Source of the DNA: Ctenosaura bakeri
Lineage: Eukaryota; Chordata; Lepidosauria; Squamata; Iguanidae
Assembly: GCA_948474755.1 (NCBI GenBank)
Contig: CAOLHI010003140.1
Span: forward strand, 1 to 64,000
Direction: 5' to 3'
Length of the DNA: 64,000 bases
Positions 23,426-35,599 of the stretch are shown one piece after another (position 1 is the first letter of the stretch; every line of letters starts with the position of its first letter). The position numbers and the translations under genes are program-made. Under the pieces are notes generated by a model. That model searched no databases. It was not told the DNA's origin and saw nothing but the letters and a program-made list of their open reading frames with translations.

Positions 23426-25864
23426 GTTAACTCTTGCTCTGAGGCTGAGAAAATGTGACTTGCTCAAAGTCGCCTTGTTTACAAGAAATCACTGGCAAAG
23501 CTGTGTTTGAGTCAGCAGCGTGCAATTAGAATATATTCAGCTAAAACTGGAATTGTCAGCACGTTAATAGGGAGGACATCTTTTTCTGTATCATAGTTCT
23601 TTCTTCTCCAGGTACATGATAAAGTAGCAGTGCAGGCACAGATTTAAATAGATTAGGATTAATTAGTTGTCATACAGGTTTCAGGTGATACTTAGAACTG
23701 CTGAGATAAACAAGCAGGCTCATCACCAGGTTTTGGAAACATAAGTCCAGTTGTTATTCTGGTTTTCTCCAGCCTTAACTGAAATGCACAGATTCCTTGG
23801 GAGGGAGAGGACAAAAGTAAAGAAGAAATGTTGCAATTTTATGTTAGCAATGCAGAAGGTTAATTTATTGTGGAGTACTATGTTTTTTAAAAGTCAGTAG
23901 GAACCAAATTGAGTGGCTTTGTCTAGAATCTGGATAGAAAGTTATTGGTAATCCTTAAAGCGTAATGTCTTATCTTCTGGTGGTAGAACCCCAGCCCAAA
24001 TAGCTAAATTTGATATTTTCAAAATTACATGAGAAATAAAATAAGTTTTGTACAGTGTCTGACAGCTGGTACATAGTAGCAATCAACTTTTTAAAAATGA
24101 CTTACAAGAGTATTTGGCAAAATTGACAGCATATGGTGAAGCAGTCAACAGCTGGCATGTGGTACAAGTCAACAAGTGACAATAACTTATCATGGAGAGG
24201 ACAATCAATATATGTCCGTATGAAAAAAAATCTGGAGCAGCATTAACAGCATTCATTCATTAAATCAATAAAAAGAGCTGGATTTTGAATGTTCATGTCA
24301 AATTTTGACTCCAAGTAGCTACTTTTAAGACTTAATTTCTGATGAAAGAGAAGCACCAGAAGTTCAACATCACTATAACCATATTTACAGGTAACACCCA
24401 CTGATATAGTAGTAAATTTTGATCCTTATAGCCATGCTTTCAAGGGAAGCCCCCAAGAGCAGGTGGATATGTTGATCCATACTTAACTAGTTTTACTCTA
24501 GTAGTTTTCATCTCTGCAAGGATGAAATGTTTGAAAGCTAATGTGTCTTCCCTGGCCATTCAAAGCTAAATAACTTTGCATTAACAGCCAATATAACCCA
24601 TATATTCGTCCTGTGAAATATATTCTCCTTCAGCCCCTGTGTATTGCATCTGCAGTAGGTTTCCTTAATGCAAGAAGAGTCTGAAAGGAATGAAGGATAT
24701 GTTTATACATTAAATCACTAAACCGAAGGCTCAGGGTATCTCTGATGGTTAAAGTACTTTTGATAAAGCCAGTCAGTTTGAATTTGTTATAAGCATCTTC
24801 TGAGACACACTAAACAAACCAAGAAAATTGGATGTTTTACACTTAGCATGGAAATTTTGAGCATTGTCTTTACCTTTATAAACATCTTATACGCATCTTA
24901 TATTGCTTTATAAAGCAACATAGGATGCATATAAGATAGAATCCCCTGTGGGGATTCTGTTACTACGCATGAAAATTCCATCTGTAATTTGAAACATATT
25001 CCAAATGATTGGTGACAGGAGAATTCCATTGTTCTGATCTGAGAAAAAGGCCCTCTCTTCAAGTTCACACACGAAGGTTTGATAGCACAATGATGATCAA
25101 CTGTAGCAGGTCGAGGGGACAATTTTCTGCCCAAGGGGCGCTTGAGAAGCCACATGGACTGCCAAAAAATACTCCCACAAAGGGGGAAAAAAACACGATC
25201 AAAAGTGGCCAGAAGTCACTTGTATTTGAAAAACAAGCATTTTTAAATGTCAAATAGTGCAAGAGGACCCTGCAACCTATTGAAAAGGTGAATTGCTAGT
25301 GCTAGAGGCTTCAGGACTTCAGTCTTTTGTGAGAACAAAATAGGAGTGGTCCAGATAGTCTGGAGGGGAATCAGAATCTCCAAAAATTGCCCCGGGAGCT
25401 GCATATCATCCCAGGGCTTCACTTTGTCCACCTCTGCTCTAAAGTGTATGGATGTTAAAACTATTTCCCACTAGATTATAAGAATGACTTGACTGCAAAA
25501 CTCTTAAACCTCCTATACGGAGTCTGAGCATTAAAATCAGGTAATTTTTATGCTACTTTGGAGAATTGGGTCAAATGCAAAATCAGCTTTCAGCCATTCT
25601 GACCTATGCAAGTATACCTATTATTTAATCAAGAGCTGGTACAAGTACAAAGTTTGCCTGTAGTTATGTTATTGTAAACTGTTTCCATCTCCTAATAACA
25701 TTTTCCTGGTATGACTTAATGCAGTGCAAGATAGGATCTACAACTGAATTGTTTATTACACTGCTTGTTTAAAAAAAAAACAGAGGGAACAAAATCAATC
25801 CAAAGGGAGGAAGGTTTGTTTCTGAAATGCTGCTTGACTTGAAAAGCTACTTCTTGAAGACACA
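23426..25864. other. No recognised gene
   Basis: AT-rich. 25250-25440 ends in a hAT-like phrase (CTTTGTCCACCTCTG). Nothing else supported. Confidence 0.35.
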
Positions 25865-26020
25865 GGGCTTTATCACGCAAGGCAGACAAATAAGACTTAC
25901 AGCAGGATAACAGCATCTTTGGCTGGGACTTATCACATGACATCATTCCTCTTCTGTTGTTCTCTGAGTGGGAGAGCACATGGAAAGTATTCCTTTTAGA
26001 AAGGAGGTCATTAACAAATT
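25865..26020. repeat. Half copy of the GATAAA palindromic MITE
   Basis: GGCTTTATCACGCAAGGCAG ... AGCATCTTTGGCTGGGACTT ... CTCTTCTGTTGTTCTC matches the left arm of 22244-22521. No second arm. Confidence 0.65.
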
Positions 26021-26307
26021 AAGATATACATTTTGAATTATGCCTTCCATAAAATTGTTTCAGCCCACACTATTTGAGAGACAGACTTCTCTTTTATTGT
26101 ATGACTCTGCCTACCTTTTATGGTTATCATCTGAGGCTGATTTAGAAAACAATTCTTACTGGTATGTGCAAATGCAGATAAATATTCCTTTCCATTCTTT
26201 CAGGTAGTGATAGCGTCCCTATGTTTTCTGTTTCATATGGGATATTTCATATTTGGGGGCATGGGGTCTGGTCCCATCTTGGGACTGTATGGGATGTACT
26301 AAACCCT

Positions 26308-26812
26308 GGCCCTTTCCTCATGGGGGGGCGAAATGGGGCGGCGCACGCAGGGGCAGAGCTTACCTGGTAGCGGGTTGCTCCGTCCCCGCGGGGAGCGCGG
26401 GTTTGCCGCTCTATACGCTGCTGAATTTCGGTGGCGTTTGGCGGCATTCAGCAGCAATTTTGGTGGCGTTTGGCAGCGCCCAAAATGGCGGCTGGCGGCT
26501 TCCAGCAGCGCTCTGCCAATCAGGGCAGCGCGCCAGCCAGAAGCCCGCCCCCGGGCAGATCTGCAGGGACGCGCTACTGCATCTCTGCAGTTCTTCACTG
26601 GGGGCTGCCATGGAGCAGCGCAGGCGAGTTTAATAAAAATCACTTGGGAAGGTGGTTTTTATAAAACTCGCAGCGCCACCCCCGCGGCTGTGCTAGAGCG
26701 GTTTGCGATGTAGAGCCTCACCTTTTCCAACTGCACTAGCGCACCCCGCAGTGAAGAAGACCTCCTGGAGAGGTCGCCCTAGCGTGGGCAATATGCCCGT
26801 GTGGAAATGGCC
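26308..26812 (-). mobile_element. GC-rich GGCC element with splice donor, copy B
   Basis: Ends GGCCCTTTCCTCATGG / CGTGTGGAAATGGCC, exact CCT on both sides (26305-26307, 26813-26815). On the - strand it has AGCCGCCATTTTGGGC (about 26480-26494, a YY1-type site), then 116 bp later CCAG|GTAAGC (donor at 26364/26363). Blocks shared with copy A on the opposite strand: GGCAGATCTGCAGG, CCCAAAATGGC, AGAGGTCGC. CpG-rich in an AT-rich setting. Confidence 0.8.
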
Positions 26813-26968
26813 CCTGTATCCCTTGAACTCTTGTGACTAGCACCTGAGTTATTCAGCAATCAGGTCTTACCGAAGACCAGAAGACCCTCTCTAGAGATGG
26901 CAGCTGGCATGATGCTCTTGTTTCTCCATGGCCCTTTTTGCCTTGTGATGGCTGGTATGCCATCATGA

Positions 26969-27022
26969 GATTTCTATCTATCTGTCTGTCTATTTGTCTG
27001 TCTGTCTGTCTATCTATCTATC
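26969..27022. repeat. (TCTG/TCTA)n microsatellite
   Basis: Mixed TCTA and TCTG tetranucleotides. Confidence 0.95.
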
Positions 27023-27035
27023 ATTCAAAAAGAAA

Positions 27036-27935
27036 GAACAAGCAGTTAATACGTAAAGATAATAATTGATTGTTAATATGTTTGCATAAACAAATTCTAC
27101 TATTTAACTTTCTCATTATAATTATTAAGAGTTTGGTGTTCAATAATAGCAATATAAATAAAATCAGATAAACTAAAATAAGATACATTTGTGAATTCTT
27201 CTGTTAATCTCTATATTATAAATGGAGTCCATATTGTTACTGAGTGCTTGCCAAATTTACACCTTTTCCTTTGTCTCTAAGTACAATGTAATGTAACTGC
27301 ACAGTTTTTTAAAGTGTCCTCCCATTTATAAATGAACTAGTAATCAAAATACACTTCCAACTTTCCTCGGTTGGGTTTATTTCTGTGATATAAAGAAAGA
27401 CTCCTCTATCTTCTCATTAGATATTGTAATTCTTAATTCTTACTAGATCTGATCTTACATTTGTTTATCTGCCTTTAATAATTTTTTATTTCCCTCACTC
27501 TCCTATACATATTTCTGAAGAGTATAGTAAGCCATGATTACGTACTGCTTCTGTGTCTTATCATGATTAAGCTTTTAGATATTCATTATCATTTGAAAAC
27601 GATATCATTTCCAAACTTTTCCTTGATATATGACATAACTGGGTGCCATTCATTCTCACTTTCATCTCTTAATGTTCCTTTTAATCCTCTGGTTAAAATG
27701 TTACAATCTTTCATTTTGAATAGCTTTACTAACCATTCATCTATTTCCGGTACTTGGTTAGTCTTCCAGTACCACGCATAGACAATTCTAGCAGTCGTGA
27801 TCATATATAATATTGTCCTCCAAAACATTTTTGTTATAGACTCTTTCATGATCAGAAGTATGTCTAATAAGAAAAATTCAGATGATATTGGAAGATTAGT
27901 TTTTCAAATTTCAGACATAATTTTGTGAAAGTTTG
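27036..27935 (-). pseudogene. L1 LINE ORF2 C-terminal fragment
   Basis: The minus-strand frame 27849-27589 reads AWYWKTNQVPEIDEWLVKLF and then WHPVMSYIKEKF. This is the tryptophan-rich C-terminus typical of L1 ORF2 proteins. It is followed on the - strand by an AT-rich 3' region. Truncated at the 5' side and without the RT core, so inactive. Limits approximate. Confidence 0.6.
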
Positions 27936-28439
27936 CCATTGTGAGATTTCTGTGAGTTTTTGGGTTCTCACAAGATTTGAAATCTCATGGGAGCCATGAG
28001 ATGTCACAAGAAGCTCTCTTCTCATAAGACTCAAAGTGGCTTATGTAGACCTGCTTCTGGTATACCACCGAGTGTTGGGCTGGCTTAGCAAACCGGAAGA
28101 GACTGTTCTATATTGCTTTGCACGAAACCTGGCAGCCCTAGGTCATAAGTCAGGACTACAGCTGGATTGGAGCCAGTGCTTTTGAACTAGATCACAGTGC
28201 ACTTAATTGGATCAAGTGCTGTGCAGAAAGGCAGTTTTGAAATAAATAAAATAATTTTCTGTCTTCCTCCTGGCATAACAAAGAAATACTGGCATTTCCT
28301 TTTCGTTCTTGTTGTTGATTTATTCCTCTTAGAATGTATTGGCAAGAAACATTTTCTAAATCACTCCCTGTGGAAAGCTGTTGCTTCAGTCTTGTCTGCA
28401 GGATGTTTTCCTGGTTCACGGTACATGGAAGGTCACTAT

Positions 28440-28593
28440 GGCCATTTCCGCACTAGCCTGTTATGGTGCTATTATTCCACTTTCAACATCCTATGGAATC
28501 CTGGGGTTTGCAGTTTAGGGAGGGACCTCACAGGCAAACCTCAGGATTCTATAGGAAGTTGACAGTAGAATAATAGCTAATGTGGAGATGGCC
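28440..28593. mobile_element. Palindromic GGCC MITE copy
   Basis: Left arm intact; right arm shortened (AATGTGGAGATGGCC). TAT on both sides (28437-28439, 28594-28596). Confidence 0.85.
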
Positions 28594-28988
28594 TATGTCT
28601 TGACAGGGTTTCAGGCTAAGTGATGTACACATGATTCATTATCCAGTTATATGTCTGCACCATTCATTGAGGCTTACCATACTGATAAACTACATTTAGC
28701 CCTCCACATTTGCTAGGGCTAGGGGCTGAGGACCCGCACAAAAGTGGGAAAATTGCAAAGATCAAAATGTGTGTGTGTTTCTGCAGGAAGGGAACTGAGG
28801 TATGGTGGAAAGAATGGGCATCCAGGGTCCAACAGGTGAGGGAGAGGATTGGGAAAAGGAATGGGGTCAGCATGGTGTCCCTATACTTTCTCTCTCTTGC
28901 CCATCTTCTTCCTTGGGTGTATGGGGGGCATCTGGGTTTGTGGTGCTGGGAAATTGGGCTGTGAGCTGTCCTTAGCTGGCCTGGCAAA

Positions 28989-29444
28989 GGCCATTTCTGC
29001 ACTAGCCTGTTATAGCGCTATGATTCATAGAATCATAGAAACGTGGAGTTGGAAGAGACCACATGGGCCATCCTGTCCAACCCCCTGCCATACAGGAACA
29101 CCCTCAAAGCACTCCTGACAGATGTCCATCTAGCCTCTGCTTAAAAACTTCCAAAGAAGGAGACTCCACTACACTCCGAGGCAGCATGTTCCACTGCCGG
29201 ACAGCCCTGACCGTCAGGAAGGTCTTCCTGAAGTTCAGGTGGAATCTCCCTCCCTGCAGCTTGAATCCATTGCTCCTTGTTCTGGTCTCTGGAGCAGCAG
29301 AAGACAAGCCCTCTCCTCCCTCTACATGGCATCCCTTCAAATATTTAAACATGGCCAGCCCCTCCCGAAACTGCAAACCCCAGGATTCCATAGGCTGTTG
29401 AAAGTGGAATCATAGCGCTATAACAGGCTAGTGCGGAAATGGCC
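28989..29444. mobile_element. Palindromic GGCC MITE interrupted by CR1
   Basis: Outer arms GGCCATTTCTGCACTAGCC and GGCTAGTGCGGAAATGGCC. AAA duplicated on both sides (29 986-type site at 28986-28988 and 29445-29447). Most of the left arm beyond CTATGATTC is replaced by CR1. Confidence 0.85.
29022..29353 (-). repeat. CR1 LINE 3' end nested in MITE
   Basis: Minus-strand CR1 C-terminus ([38 protein letters not shown]) with its 3' repeat ATTCATAGAATCATAG joining the MITE at ATGATTC. Confidence 0.9.
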
Positions 29445-29647
29445 AAAGGCAGGTGGAAGAGGAGGAGAGCCAGAGGCAGGTTTTTAAAGGGCTGCAGAGC
29501 TTGATGGGAGCCACTGACAGAGAAGGTTCCCTTGGAAAAGAAGGTCCTGCGGTGAGGTGGGCAAGGGTTGGAGAAACTCTCAAATAATCAAATCCGTGGA
29601 AGTTAAACTTGAAAATGTGAAGGGCCTACTGTACATATTATCATTAC

Positions 29648-30061
29648 AAGAATGACCTGCTTGATGCCTTGGGTGGAACAACAGGAGACACAATTAGTCG
29701 ACATCTCAACACCACAACCGCTATAGCAAACAGTTCAATGTTGGAGAAGTCTATAGAAAAATCTCAAAGGGTTGCAAGTGAACACGTTAGGACTATATAT
29801 TCGCACATGAGAGACCAATGCTTCCTCTCAGCACAAACAAATGAAAAACTTTTTGATAACCTCCATTCCATAAAACAGGAAATAGCTGGACTCAAAGTAA
29901 CAATGCAAGCTATTGGAGCCTTGATTGAGCTGGGAATTTTAAAAGCAGCTCCCCCAGCAAGCCATATAGGTACAGCGCCACCTGATCTCCAGGAAACTAT
30001 CTTAAAATCTCCTATGGAGGTGAGAGGGTCATGGAAGTGGCTTGTTTCAGGAAAACTCGTA
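29648..30061 (+). other. Unrecognised open frame, possibly transposon-derived
   Basis: A frame from about 29655 to 30223 encodes a hydrophilic, helix-prone stretch: TTGDTISRHLNTTTAIA, then SQRVASEHVRTIYSHMRDQ and LHSIKQEIAGLKVTMQAIG. It has no introns. The tail after about 30062 runs into a repeat shared with 46716-47265. Composition looks coding rather than random, but I know no family for it. It sits immediately after a Tigger-like element that may have cut it. Confidence 0.35.
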
Positions 30062-30650
30062 TTGAAAATTAACTATAGTTTAGGGTTTGGACATAACACT
30101 AAACTGTGGTTAATCAAAACAAAAATGGGAGTTTCTAATTTTCTTCTTGGAACTGTACTGGAGGAAGAGAGAGGCTGGAAAGAGCCCTTAAGCTTCCAGT
30201 TTCACTGCAACTCATTTCCATAACACAGAAATCATAGTTGTTTCTTATAGCCAAAGGCAGCCCTTGTCTTTAATCCACAGAAGCAATGCTCTCTCAAACT
30301 AAAATAAAAACTTCAGGCAGACACCATAACAGCTGTAACAGTTTCCCTAAATAATGGAGGAGGTGTGGTGTGGAAGGAGGAAAAGGTGTCACTGAGAAGA
30401 GGCTCTTTAAACCAGAGTTTACACAAGCATCTAACCCCATTGGCTCTATATAAAGGTCATTTTTATTGTAAAAATTGAATCTGCGCCTCTAATCTGTTTG
30501 CCTGCCTACATCCAGCCCAATTTTTTGTTTCATGGCTTACCAAGGTTTGCCTTTTATGGCCATATGTCTGAAGCACCTGCCTGGATTTGTACAGAACAGA
30601 CCCAGATTCTGTGGGATTCAGATGAGAAAAGGATCCCTTGGGTTTAAATG
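30062..30650 (+). repeat. Unclassified ~590-bp repeat, copy 1
   Basis: Inverted partner of 46716-47265. Shared blocks include CTACATCCAGCCCA, GTTTCATGGCTTA-CAAGGTTTGC, TATGGCCATATGTC, TTTAATCCACAGAA and CTCATTTCCATAACA. Starts with an AAACTGTGGTTAA phrase also seen near 12200. Confidence 0.7.
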
Positions 30651-30871
30651 CATCTGTCGCTCTAATGCCTCCACAAATAATGCTGCAAGAAACCACACAG
30701 GTAAGATGATGTTGTCTGATATGCAGGGCTTGCTTACAGTGTTGTGCAGCTGCAAGTGCTTACATTGCTTAATAGATTCTACAAAACAGCATGCTTCTGT
30801 GATGCTCAGCCATGTCTAATTAGTCATTTTATATGTGTGTATGTGCATGTGCGCATATGCATTTGTTATGT

Positions 30872-31296
30872 TTCATAGAATCATAGGGTTGGAAGAGACC
30901 ACAGGGGCCATCCAGTCTAACCCTCTGCAATGCAGGAACCCACATCAAAGCATTCCCAACAGATGGCCATCCAGCCTCTGCTTAAAAACTTCCAAAGAAG
31001 GAAACTCCACCACACTCTGAGGCAGCATATTCCACTGCCGGACAGCTCTGATCATCAGGAAGTTCTTCTTGAGGTTCAGGTGGAATCTCTTTTCTGTAGC
31101 TCGAATCTATTGCTCCTTGTCCTAGTCTCCAGAGCAGCAGAAAACAAGCTTGCTCCCTCCTCCACATGACATTCCTTCAAATATTTACACATGGCTATGA
31201 TGTCCCCTCTTAAACTTCTCTTCCGCAGACTAAATATCCCCAGCTCCCTAAGCCACTCCTCATAGAGTATGGCTTCTAGATCCTGTACCATTTTGT
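30872..31296 (-). repeat. CR1 LINE 3' fragment
   Basis: Starts (3' end) TTTCATAGAATCATAGGGTT. Encodes the CR1 C-terminus on the - strand with frameshifts; truncated near 31296. Confidence 0.9.
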
Positions 31297-31391
31297 TTTT
31301 TCCTTGTTTGTTACCAGATTTGACCATGGAAGTTGTACTCGTAAGTAGAAGATTGATGCAGGGTCAGAAGTGTCTTCATACTTTCTGCTAC

Positions 31392-31590
31392 AGCAGGGCT
31401 ACTCAAAGTGGTGATCTATGGACCAGTACTGGTCCATGAGCATTGGTGCTAGTCCTTGGAGAGTTTCCAGAAAACAGACAAACAATTCTAAACAAAGGGC
31501 ACAAATATGGTACTGCTTCTTGGCATACTGGGGAAGGGGGAAGCTGGTCTCCCACATCAGATATTTCAAGAAGAACTGCCCTGCCACACA
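31392..31590 (+). repeat. hAT-like repeat, copy 1
   Basis: CAGGGCTACTCAAAGTGG start, then TACTGGGGAAG and CCCACATCAGATA. Matches 37505-37690 in the same orientation. Confidence 0.5.
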
Positions 31591-31605
31591 CACACACACA
31601 CACAC
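31584..31605. repeat. (CA)n microsatellite
   Basis: Uninterrupted CA dinucleotides. Confidence 0.9.
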
Positions 31606-31777
31606 CAGATACATGTCAGTTGTTGTTCCTGGAAAAAAATATACTGGTAGCAACAGTTTAAGAAGGGAGCCATAATTTTTTTTAGTGGAAAAACTGTCTT
31701 ATGGGGAAAGCTGGAACTGCCCACCTCCACAACAGGCTTCCTCGTCAAATTTCAGACTCGGTAGCTCTACTTTGAGA

Positions 31778-31995
31778 GGTCAGGATGATATAGTGGTGTG
31801 AATGTTGGACTATGACTCCGAAGACCAGGATTAAAATTCCTGGGTAGCCTTGGGTGGGTCACACTCTCTCAGCCTCAGAGGAAGGCAATGGCAACCCCCC
31901 TCTGAACAAATCTTGCCAAGAAAACCCCATGCTAGGTTCATCTTAGGGTTGCCATTAGTGGGGAACAGCTTGAAGGCACGTAATAACAACAACGC
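31778..31995 (+). repeat. Sauria-type SINE
   Basis: ATATAGTGGTGTGAATGTTGG head, CTCAGCCTCAGAGGAAGGCA middle, GGCACGTAATAACAACAAC tail. The box-B region is mutated (GGATTAAAATTCC). Confidence 0.85.
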
Positions 31996-32900
31996 TATTC
32001 TGCTTGGTTAAAAAAAAATGCTCAGGACAAAATACATGTGATTACCACATGTGCTTGTCAGAGATGATATGTTAGTTGCGTAGGCATTTCTTCTATATTA
32101 TTCTGTTCTTTTAAACTAATCCAGTGTAAACTTCTTGTTTATGGTGGCCTTTGGCTGCGTTTGTTGAATTTTACTTGAACCCATAACACAAGAGCCTTTC
32201 CTACTAACAATATTTTCCTTCAACCCTGGCCTCACTTGTTGCTATGGCAAAGTTCATAAAACTCCAGCAAACATTCTCTTGACCAAAGTCCATTTAGAAC
32301 ATTAACTGAGTAGCGATTTGCACGCAGAGAGTAAACGTCACAGTAATACATCCCCGGCAGTAAATGGAGCAAGTCAAGAATGCCTAGTGCTATGAGAAAA
32401 GGAATGTTGAGGGATTTGTTGTTATTCCTAATGTTATTGAAAAGATGACAAGGCAAACCACCAAATCTGTTTAAAACATAAACTTAGATGCTTGGATTCC
32501 TCCAATGTATCCAGTCTATCACCAATCATGTTTTCTTCACAGGCCTTATCAGGACACAAAGACTATCCTATCAGGGTGCTAACATTTGGAATATATTCAC
32601 CTTCTCCAAGAAGAGAAATCCACCTATGTGCATTGCCATTCACTCCCAGTCTTAACAGAACTCAACAGATGTCTCTGTTGCCAATTGGGATCCTCATCTG
32701 CACCCTTACATGCATGCAACAAAGCAGAATTTGAAGAGAGTTGCAGGGTCTCCTTATGTTCCTCCAGTATGCAGGGAAGAGTGACTCAAACTAGATATTA
32801 CTCTGGCAGTTGCATCATCCCCACCCACATTAACTATGATGACAAGGATCATGTGGACATAGTGATCCCCTACAGGGGATAGCCAGTGGGCAGGAGAGTG

Positions 32901-33262
32901 CAGTGTCCCCCCCACACTTTTGCAAGAGTTTAGAGTGCAGAATCCTCGTGAAAGTGGAAAAACTGTGAATAACTCTCCCCCATGTTCCTGCTCCCATTCT
33001 TCTTGCCTCTTGTCTGGGCACAAAGAAGAAACACACACACACCAGGGCAAAAGGCAATGGAATTGGGAGGAAGGCACACATATACCTTCCTTCTCTGCAA
33101 GCTGTGGTCCCCCCTCCTATTCCCTGGCACGGAAAAGGAAGGCACATGTACCTGGGCACAATGCAAGGGAATGGAAGGGGGGGCGGGGGGTGAATGCACA
33201 TGCATGCCTTGCAAATAATCACATTTGCAAAGGCCAAATCTGTAACTGTGGAAGAAGGATTG
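32901..33262. mobile_element. pogo/Tigger-like element, copy c (decayed)
   Basis: CAGTGTCCCCCCCACACTTTT start, GTGAAAGTGGAAAAACTGTG inside, GTAACTGTGGAAGAAGGATTG end before TA. The overlapping long reading frames in several phases are by-products of its biased composition. Confidence 0.55.
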
Positions 33263-35416
33263 TACTTAATTCTTCTGGCATTTACCATTTCTCCCTTACA
33301 GATGCATGCCACCACCAATACTCTGCCCAGGTAGATAAACATCCAGTATCAAAAGTCCCTTTATAGGGCGAATACCACATAGTCTAAGTTCAAGTGCATC
33401 CCATGCATACATTCGGAGTTGCAAATGTTTCTCATGAAAGACAGACAGGGTTGGGAACCCCACCTTTCCTTTCTAGCCTCTAGTTTGTCCAGACCATCAC
33501 TTAGAACAGTTACTTTTGAGGGGACTACAAGACCCAGAATCACCCCCAGCCAGCAGCCCATATTGATTGAGGATTCTAGGCAAGTTTTCTGAGGTCTGGT
33601 TCCAAGGCTAGAGCAGAGTACTACGAAGTCTGGGGGGGGGAGATGATGCAAACAAATGTTTCCTTCTGTGCAATGTCTGAGGTTGAAGACCCCCTGCCCC
33701 TGGAAATCAGAATCTAGCAATGCCAATCCTGGATTGAGATTCTGTTTTGTTTTGGGGGGGGGTTAAGTCACTTCTCCCTAAAATGATCTGGCAGCATCTT
33801 AGTTCAGTAATACTTTTTCAATAGCTCCCCATTGCTGAGGATTGCAGGCATAGTGTATTGGGATTTTTTTTTTGGTGGGGGATGGGGAGAAAAGAGCAAA
33901 ACAGAGAGGTTTTCATACAGAGATCCGTTTCATCCAAATTCACAGAGAGGATAACTGAGCAAAAACAGAAAAGAGAATATAGTCTAATTAGTGCTGCCTT
34001 GTGCCTGTTGCCAGTGGCCAAGCATGTTTGTGCTTGCACAGGACTCAAGATCTTTTGCAGCCTTCCTTCCCTTTATTTCTCCTATCCCCTTCTCAGTCCT
34101 CCTAATCCAACATTTATGAGACTGGACATGGCAAAAGGCCAGTGTGTAAAAATGACTTTTTAAATATCTGACAGCACTAGTTGGCCATCTATGGAACTGT
34201 TTGCCAGGAGTCAAAGTTAATACAGCTCATTTATGCAAATACATCCCAAAGAGAGCAGAAGATGCAAACAGCACATGTTTGATAATATGATTATGTTATG
34301 TAAGTTCTGCTAACTGAAATTGTGCCACCAGTGCTATCGCTAGTGTATCTTTTGTTGCAAAAGAATGCAAAAGAGAAAGAGTGAGAGAAGGGACAGTGGA
34401 ATGAAGAGTAAAGAGGGCCATGTGCATAAAGAACCCCTCTAGTTTCAAACAGCACTGCTTCACATTCCTGTCAGAAAAGCTGGTCCGGTTCTGAACCAGG
34501 GCAATTTCACTTTCCTTGATTTTCTTAATCGGTCATCAAGGATTAGGAATTCAGAAGATCTGTTATCTGCTTGTTCATTTGGAGCAGTCTGCATGGCGAG
34601 GCTGTTTGTGGTAGAAAACCACAAACATGTTGCCATGCACTGCAAAGCTGAAACATAGCTTAGGAGCTTTCTGTCCTTAATTGCTCTGCAATAAACAAGA
34701 GTTAAGAACAATGTTTGGACTCTAGCAGTGAACAAGTCCTCACACAAATTGGGATGCCAAGTCTCTTATGGTGCACTGTGGAATGTCTGAATATACTATC
34801 TTTTCTTTCCAAAGCTTTTTTTTTTTTTTTTTAAGGAATAACTTAATTTTATCTGGTTCCAAAGTTGCTGCAGTTCTGCTGAAAGGCTAGAGATCAGTGG
34901 AATTCATTTGGGTGGTAATCCATGTGGACTCACTGCTGTCTTTATTTTTGATTGTGTCACCTCAATGGATATGTGCCAGTCAGAAAAGTTTGAAAAGAAG
35001 ACTGGACATCACTGTTGTGTTCTCAGTTAGTTCCTTTTACTGCTGGCTCTCCTCTGGAGAAGAAATAAGCTGTGGGATTTCTAGATTGCTGAGGACTCCC
35101 CTCTCCCTCCCCAAATTATAGAAAATAAGCATGGTTTTAGTTAGGATGTTGGACTGGGACTTGGAGATTTAGGTTCTGCTCCTCACTAAGTTGTACAACG
35201 CAATGAGTGATCGTCGGCCAGTCACTTTCTCTCAGAATAACATATTTTATAGGGCTGTTATGAGGATGGTGTGAGGAGAGAGAGAGAGCCATGTACTGCA
35301 CCCTGAGTTCATTGAAAAAAGCAGAATATAAATGTAACAGACAACAAATATTTAGCCAAACAATTATAACTCACCGGCATGCAATGAGATCAGGATCAGC
35401 AATGTGGATTTTTTTA
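33263..35416. other. No recognised gene
   Basis: 33520-33600 contains TTGTAGTCC-type text common in lizard MITEs. 34817-34832 is poly(T). Nothing else supported. Confidence 0.35.
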
Positions 35417-35488
35417 TCAAACCCCAAGATTCCATAGGATATTGAAAGTGGAATAATAGCGCTGTAACAGTCTAGTGTGGAAATGGCC
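35417..35488. repeat. Right half of palindromic GGCC MITE
   Basis: AAACCCCAAGATTCCATAGG to GTGTGGAAATGGCC. Left arm absent. Confidence 0.8.
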
Positions 35489-35599
35489 AGTGTCTTTCAT
35501 ACAGTTTTTTTTAAAAGGAATCAGCTTTGCAAAAAAAAAATCTATTTCTTTTTAAACATGCTGTTTTGATCACATTAATATTTAATGTGAGCCACTGTG

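Larger units (their letters stand above)
28693..29631. mobile_element. pogo/Tigger-like element, copy b, with nested insertions
   Basis: Left end CATTTAGCCCTCCACATTTG, right end AATGTGAAGGGCCTACTG, both next to TA. It contains the GGCC MITE 28989-29444, which itself contains CR1 sequence. Without the insertion it resembles copies at 51999 and 60553. Confidence 0.75.

Noticed and set aside
32830..33366. Overlapping long frames on both strands
   Set aside because: Sits on a decayed Tigger-like element with biased composition; no domain recognised.
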